From Planctomycetota bacterium (GTDB taxonomy: Bacteria; Planctomycetota; UBA11346), in NCBI GenBank assembly GCA_013696105.1, contig JACCZE010000189.1:1-45679 (forward strand): a stretch of 45,679 nucleotides of DNA. The letters run 5' to 3'. Below are positions 43,878 to 45,679 of the stretch, one piece after another; the stretch's first letter is position 1; every line of letters starts with the position of its first letter. Position numbers and translations under genes: made by a program. The notes under the pieces are model-generated. The model was not told the DNA's origin. It ran no database searches and worked only from the letters and a program-made list of their open reading frames with translations.

Positions 43878-45280
43878 CGAACCACGAAGGTATCGGCGCT
43901 GGAACGGATGAAGTCGGCCAGCTCGGCGCGCAGCTGGCCCCGCTCGACGGTCGCCTCGCCGGCGATGTTGCGCAATTCGAGCGGATCAGCCACCATGTCG
44001 TAGAGTTCCTCCACGCCCGGCTGCGAGTAGAGGGTGTATTTCCAACGCCCGGTGCGCAGCGACCGCGCCGACTCCGCCCGCTCGTCGGTGCCGTGGTTGT
44101 GCTGTCCGAATGCGCGCGCGCCTGGACGCGAGCCACCGCTCATCAATTCCATCAGACTGCTGCCATCGACCCGTCCGTGCGCGATCCCCAGCAGCTCGCA
44201 GACCGTCGGCATGAAATCCACCGATGCCACCACCTCGTCGATGCGTCGGACCTGGGAGGCACGCGGCAGCTTGATCATCAGCGGCACGCGCGAGATCTCG
44301 TCGATCATGAACGACTCGCCCTTGTACATCCACCCGTGCGAACCATTGGCGGTGCCGTGGTCGGTCATGAACACCACGATCGCGTCGTCGTACCGGCCGG
44401 CGCTCTTGAGCTTCGCAATGATCGCGCCGATGCGGTCATCGACGACCGACATGCATCCGGCGTAGGCGGCCCAGGCGCGTCGGAGCATGGCATCGCCATC
44501 GGCGACGAGTTCGTCGAAGATGCGCCCGGCGCCGAGGTGGCGGTGATGCTCGGGGCGGGTCGCACGATCGTCACGCAGGTTCGCCGGAAGGACGACGTCC
44601 TCGGGACGATAGAGCTGGTGCCAGGGCGCCGGCGGAGCCCAGGGCTCGTGCGGCATCCAGAAGGAGGCCCACAGCGCGTTGGGGCGGTCGGTGGCGAAGT
44701 CGTCGATCGCCGCCATCGCCTCCTGGGCCAGACGGTGCCCGATGTGCCGCTCGATGGGGAATTCAGTGTGGCCGGCATGATGGTGGAAATCGATCAGATG
44801 GTCCTCGGTGAGCATGACGCCCATGCGGCGCGCCTGCTCGCGCCACGCGGTGCGATGCGCGTCGGTGATCCGCCACGACGTCTCGCCGGGAACCCGGTAG
44901 TCCGGATGGTCGTGGATCCAATCCACCCACGACCAGTCGTCCAGCCCATCACGATCCAGCTCCTGCCAGCAGTGGAAGATGCCCAGGTAGCCGCCCTTGT
45001 ACCCGGCGCGGCTGAGCAGCTTCAGGAGCGAGGTCTCGCGGCGCGCGTAGTTGCCGAAGCCGTTGTAAAAGATCTGGTGGGTCGACGGGTAACAGCCGGT
45101 CAGCCAGCTGATGCGGCTCGGCTGGCACATGTTGGCAGGCTGATAGGCCCGGTCGAATACGCAGGACTCGCGAGCGAGCGCATCGATGTGCGGCGTACGC
45201 ACGAACGGCGAGCCATAGCACCCGAGAGCATCCCGACGCACGGTGTCGGCCATCAGGACGATGAGGTCGGGGGCGGGCAT
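43874..45280 (-). CDS. Type I sulfatase (formylglycine-dependent)
   Basis: This 468-residue protein is read from ATG 45280; a TTG at 45313 is less likely. The N-terminal LIVLMADTVRRDALGCYG gives the first metal-binding Asp (Asp12). The active-site signature NMCQPSRISWLTG places the formylglycine-forming Cys at residue 52 in C-x-P-S-R. A second metal site is in VVFMTDHGTANGSHGWMYKGE, and SRVPLMIKLP follows. Type I sulfatases hydrolyse sulfate esters of glycans or aryl compounds after conversion of the Cys by an FGE or anSME maturase, which is not in this window. No signal peptide is visible, so a cytoplasmic enzyme acting on imported fragments is suggested. It overlaps the NagD-like gene by 4 nt. 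Only 44 bp separate its start from the upstream terminator. Confidence 0.93.
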   Translation of the reverse strand: MPAPDLIVLMADTVRRDALGCYGSPFVRTPHIDALARESCVFDRAYQPANMCQPSRISWLTGCYPSTHQIFYNGFGNYARRETSLLKLLSRAGYKGGYLGIFHCWQELDRDGLDDWSWVDWIHDHPDYRVPGETSWRITDAHRTAWREQARRMGVMLTEDHLIDFHHHAGHTEFPIERHIGHRLAQEAMAAIDDFATDRPNALWASFWMPHEPWAPPAPWHQLYRPEDVVLPANLRDDRATRPEHHRHLGAGRIFDELVADGDAMLRRAWAAYAGCMSVVDDRIGAIIAKLKSAGRYDDAIVVFMTDHGTANGSHGWMYKGESFMIDEISRVPLMIKLPRASQVRRIDEVVASVDFMPTVCELLGIAHGRVDGSSLMELMSGGSRPGARAFGQHNHGTDERAESARSLRTGRWKYTLYSQPGVEELYDMVADPLELRNIAGEATVERGQLRAELADFIRSSADTFVVR

Positions 45281-45324
45281 GTCCGGACTATGCCGACCGC
45301 GACCCCGGGACAATCGTCGGTGCC

Positions 45325-45360
45325 AAAAAAAAACCGCACGCGGGAAATCCCGCGTGCGGT
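45325..45360 (-). terminator. Strong intrinsic terminator
   Basis: On the minus strand a perfect 12-13 bp GC-rich stem (ACCGCACGCGGG-type arms at 45333-45345 and 45348-45360) with a tiny A/T loop is followed by nine U residues (A-run 45325-45333 on the plus strand). It lies 21 bp past the stop of the partial secreted-protein gene and just before the sulfatase start. Confidence 0.94.
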
Positions 45361-45381
45361 CGTGCTACCTGAGGCCGCGGA

Positions 45382-45679
45382 TCAGCGTCGGCGCGAACGC
45401 AGCGCGAAGAGCAGGGCCAGCGTCGCCACCGCCGCACCACCGCCGCCCAGACCACAGCCGTCATCATCGTCGTTGGAACTGTGCGGTGTCCCAGCCGTGG
45501 CGGAACCGGAGGTGGTGGTACCCGAGGTCGTGGTGCCCGAGGTGGTGGTACCAGCGGTCGTTGTGCCGGCAGTCGTGGTGCCCGCGGTCGTGGTGCCCGA
45601 ACCGGCGACCCGCGTCAGGGTGACGTCGTTGCCGTCGCCGCCGGCGTAGTTGACGGTGAACACCAGCGGGGTACCCGTG
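45382..45679 (-). CDS. C-terminal end of a secreted protein with sorting-type tail, 5' end outside window
   Basis: The frame is open to the right edge, so only about 99 residues are visible. It begins in a beta-strand block TGTPLVFTVNYAGGDGNDV with TLTRV, typical of the end of autotransporter-like or passenger-repeat beta domains. A threonine-rich linker of six GTTTA/GTTTS units follows, then an acidic SSNDDDDG stretch. The terminal signal is Cys-Gly-Leu-Gly-Gly-Gly, a hydrophobic helix and RSRRR, matching the other three tailed proteins in the window. A strong intrinsic terminator lies just downstream. The function of the missing N-terminal part is unknown; export and surface retention are likely. 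Confidence 0.82.
   Translation of the reverse strand, partial: TGTPLVFTVNYAGGDGNDVTLTRVAGSGTTTAGTTTAGTTTAGTTTSGTTTSGTTTSGSATAGTPHSSNDDDDGCGLGGGGAAVATLALLFALRSRRR
45505..45597 (-). repeat. Six 15-bp units encoding a Thr-rich linker
   Basis: Successive 5-codon units encode GTTTA (three) then GTTTS (three), followed by a degenerate GSATA unit. Codons vary between units, so selection on the peptide rather than recent slippage is likely. It spaces the beta domain from the C-terminal tail. Confidence 0.8.

Overview
The window is high-GC bacterial DNA, densely coded, and looks chromosomal. The gene families point to a Gram-negative member of the PVC superphylum, most likely a planctomycete, with Verrucomicrobiota or Lentisphaerota as alternatives. 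Supporting features are a MoxR/DUF58/VWA cluster, an NPCBM-domain protein, a giant PQQ-propeller/CBM9-like/PA14 protein, a type I sulfatase, TIGR03790-family proteins, a squalene synthase, and an LptD-like barrel that implies an LPS-type outer membrane. No rRNA, tRNA, CRISPR array, phage gene or transposase was seen. The assignment is inferred from gene content only.

Layout. (1) Positions 1-6664, minus strand: a truncated ECF sigma factor, an O-methyltransferase, and two tandem secreted TIGR03790 paralogues. The larger paralogue carries a CBM6-like domain and four near-identical Fn3-like repeats. (2) 6665-7257: a long, structured, divergent non-coding region. (3) 7258-34837, plus strand: a co-directional run of moxR, DUF58, two membrane VWA proteins, a DUF4175-like membrane protein, a secreted coiled-coil protein, a secreted alpha-toroid protein, an NPCBM protein, a 3318-residue secreted protein, an FHA protein, an LptD-like protein and a small membrane protein. 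(4) 34834-41246: squalene synthase, a CheR-type methyltransferase, a UbiA prenyltransferase, RibD, a second ECF sigma factor, and a HAD phosphatase overlapping a DciA-like (DUF721) gene. (5) 41295-45679, minus strand: an SGNH hydrolase, a NagD-like HAD phosphatase, a sulfatase, and the 3' end of another secreted protein with a clear intrinsic terminator.

How the parts may work together. The 7.3-34.8 kb run has the composition of MoxR-VWA systems, in which an AAA+ ATPase works with VWA proteins at the membrane. Here it is extended by secreted and envelope proteins and an LptD-like barrel, so an envelope assembly or maturation role is a reasonable inference. Separately, four secreted proteins (two TIGR03790 proteins, the SGNH hydrolase and the partial protein at the right edge) end in the same tail: Cys-Gly-(Leu/Ile)-Gly-x-Gly, a hydrophobic stretch, then a basic cluster. 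This looks like a C-terminal sorting signal analogous to MYXO-CTERM or GlyGly-CTERM. No processing protease is encoded in the window.

Intergenic DNA holds two imperfect long-hairpin elements (14057-14155 and 39287-39433), a perfect 13-bp hairpin after moxR, and a 10-bp x4 tandem repeat that supplies the CheR stop codon.
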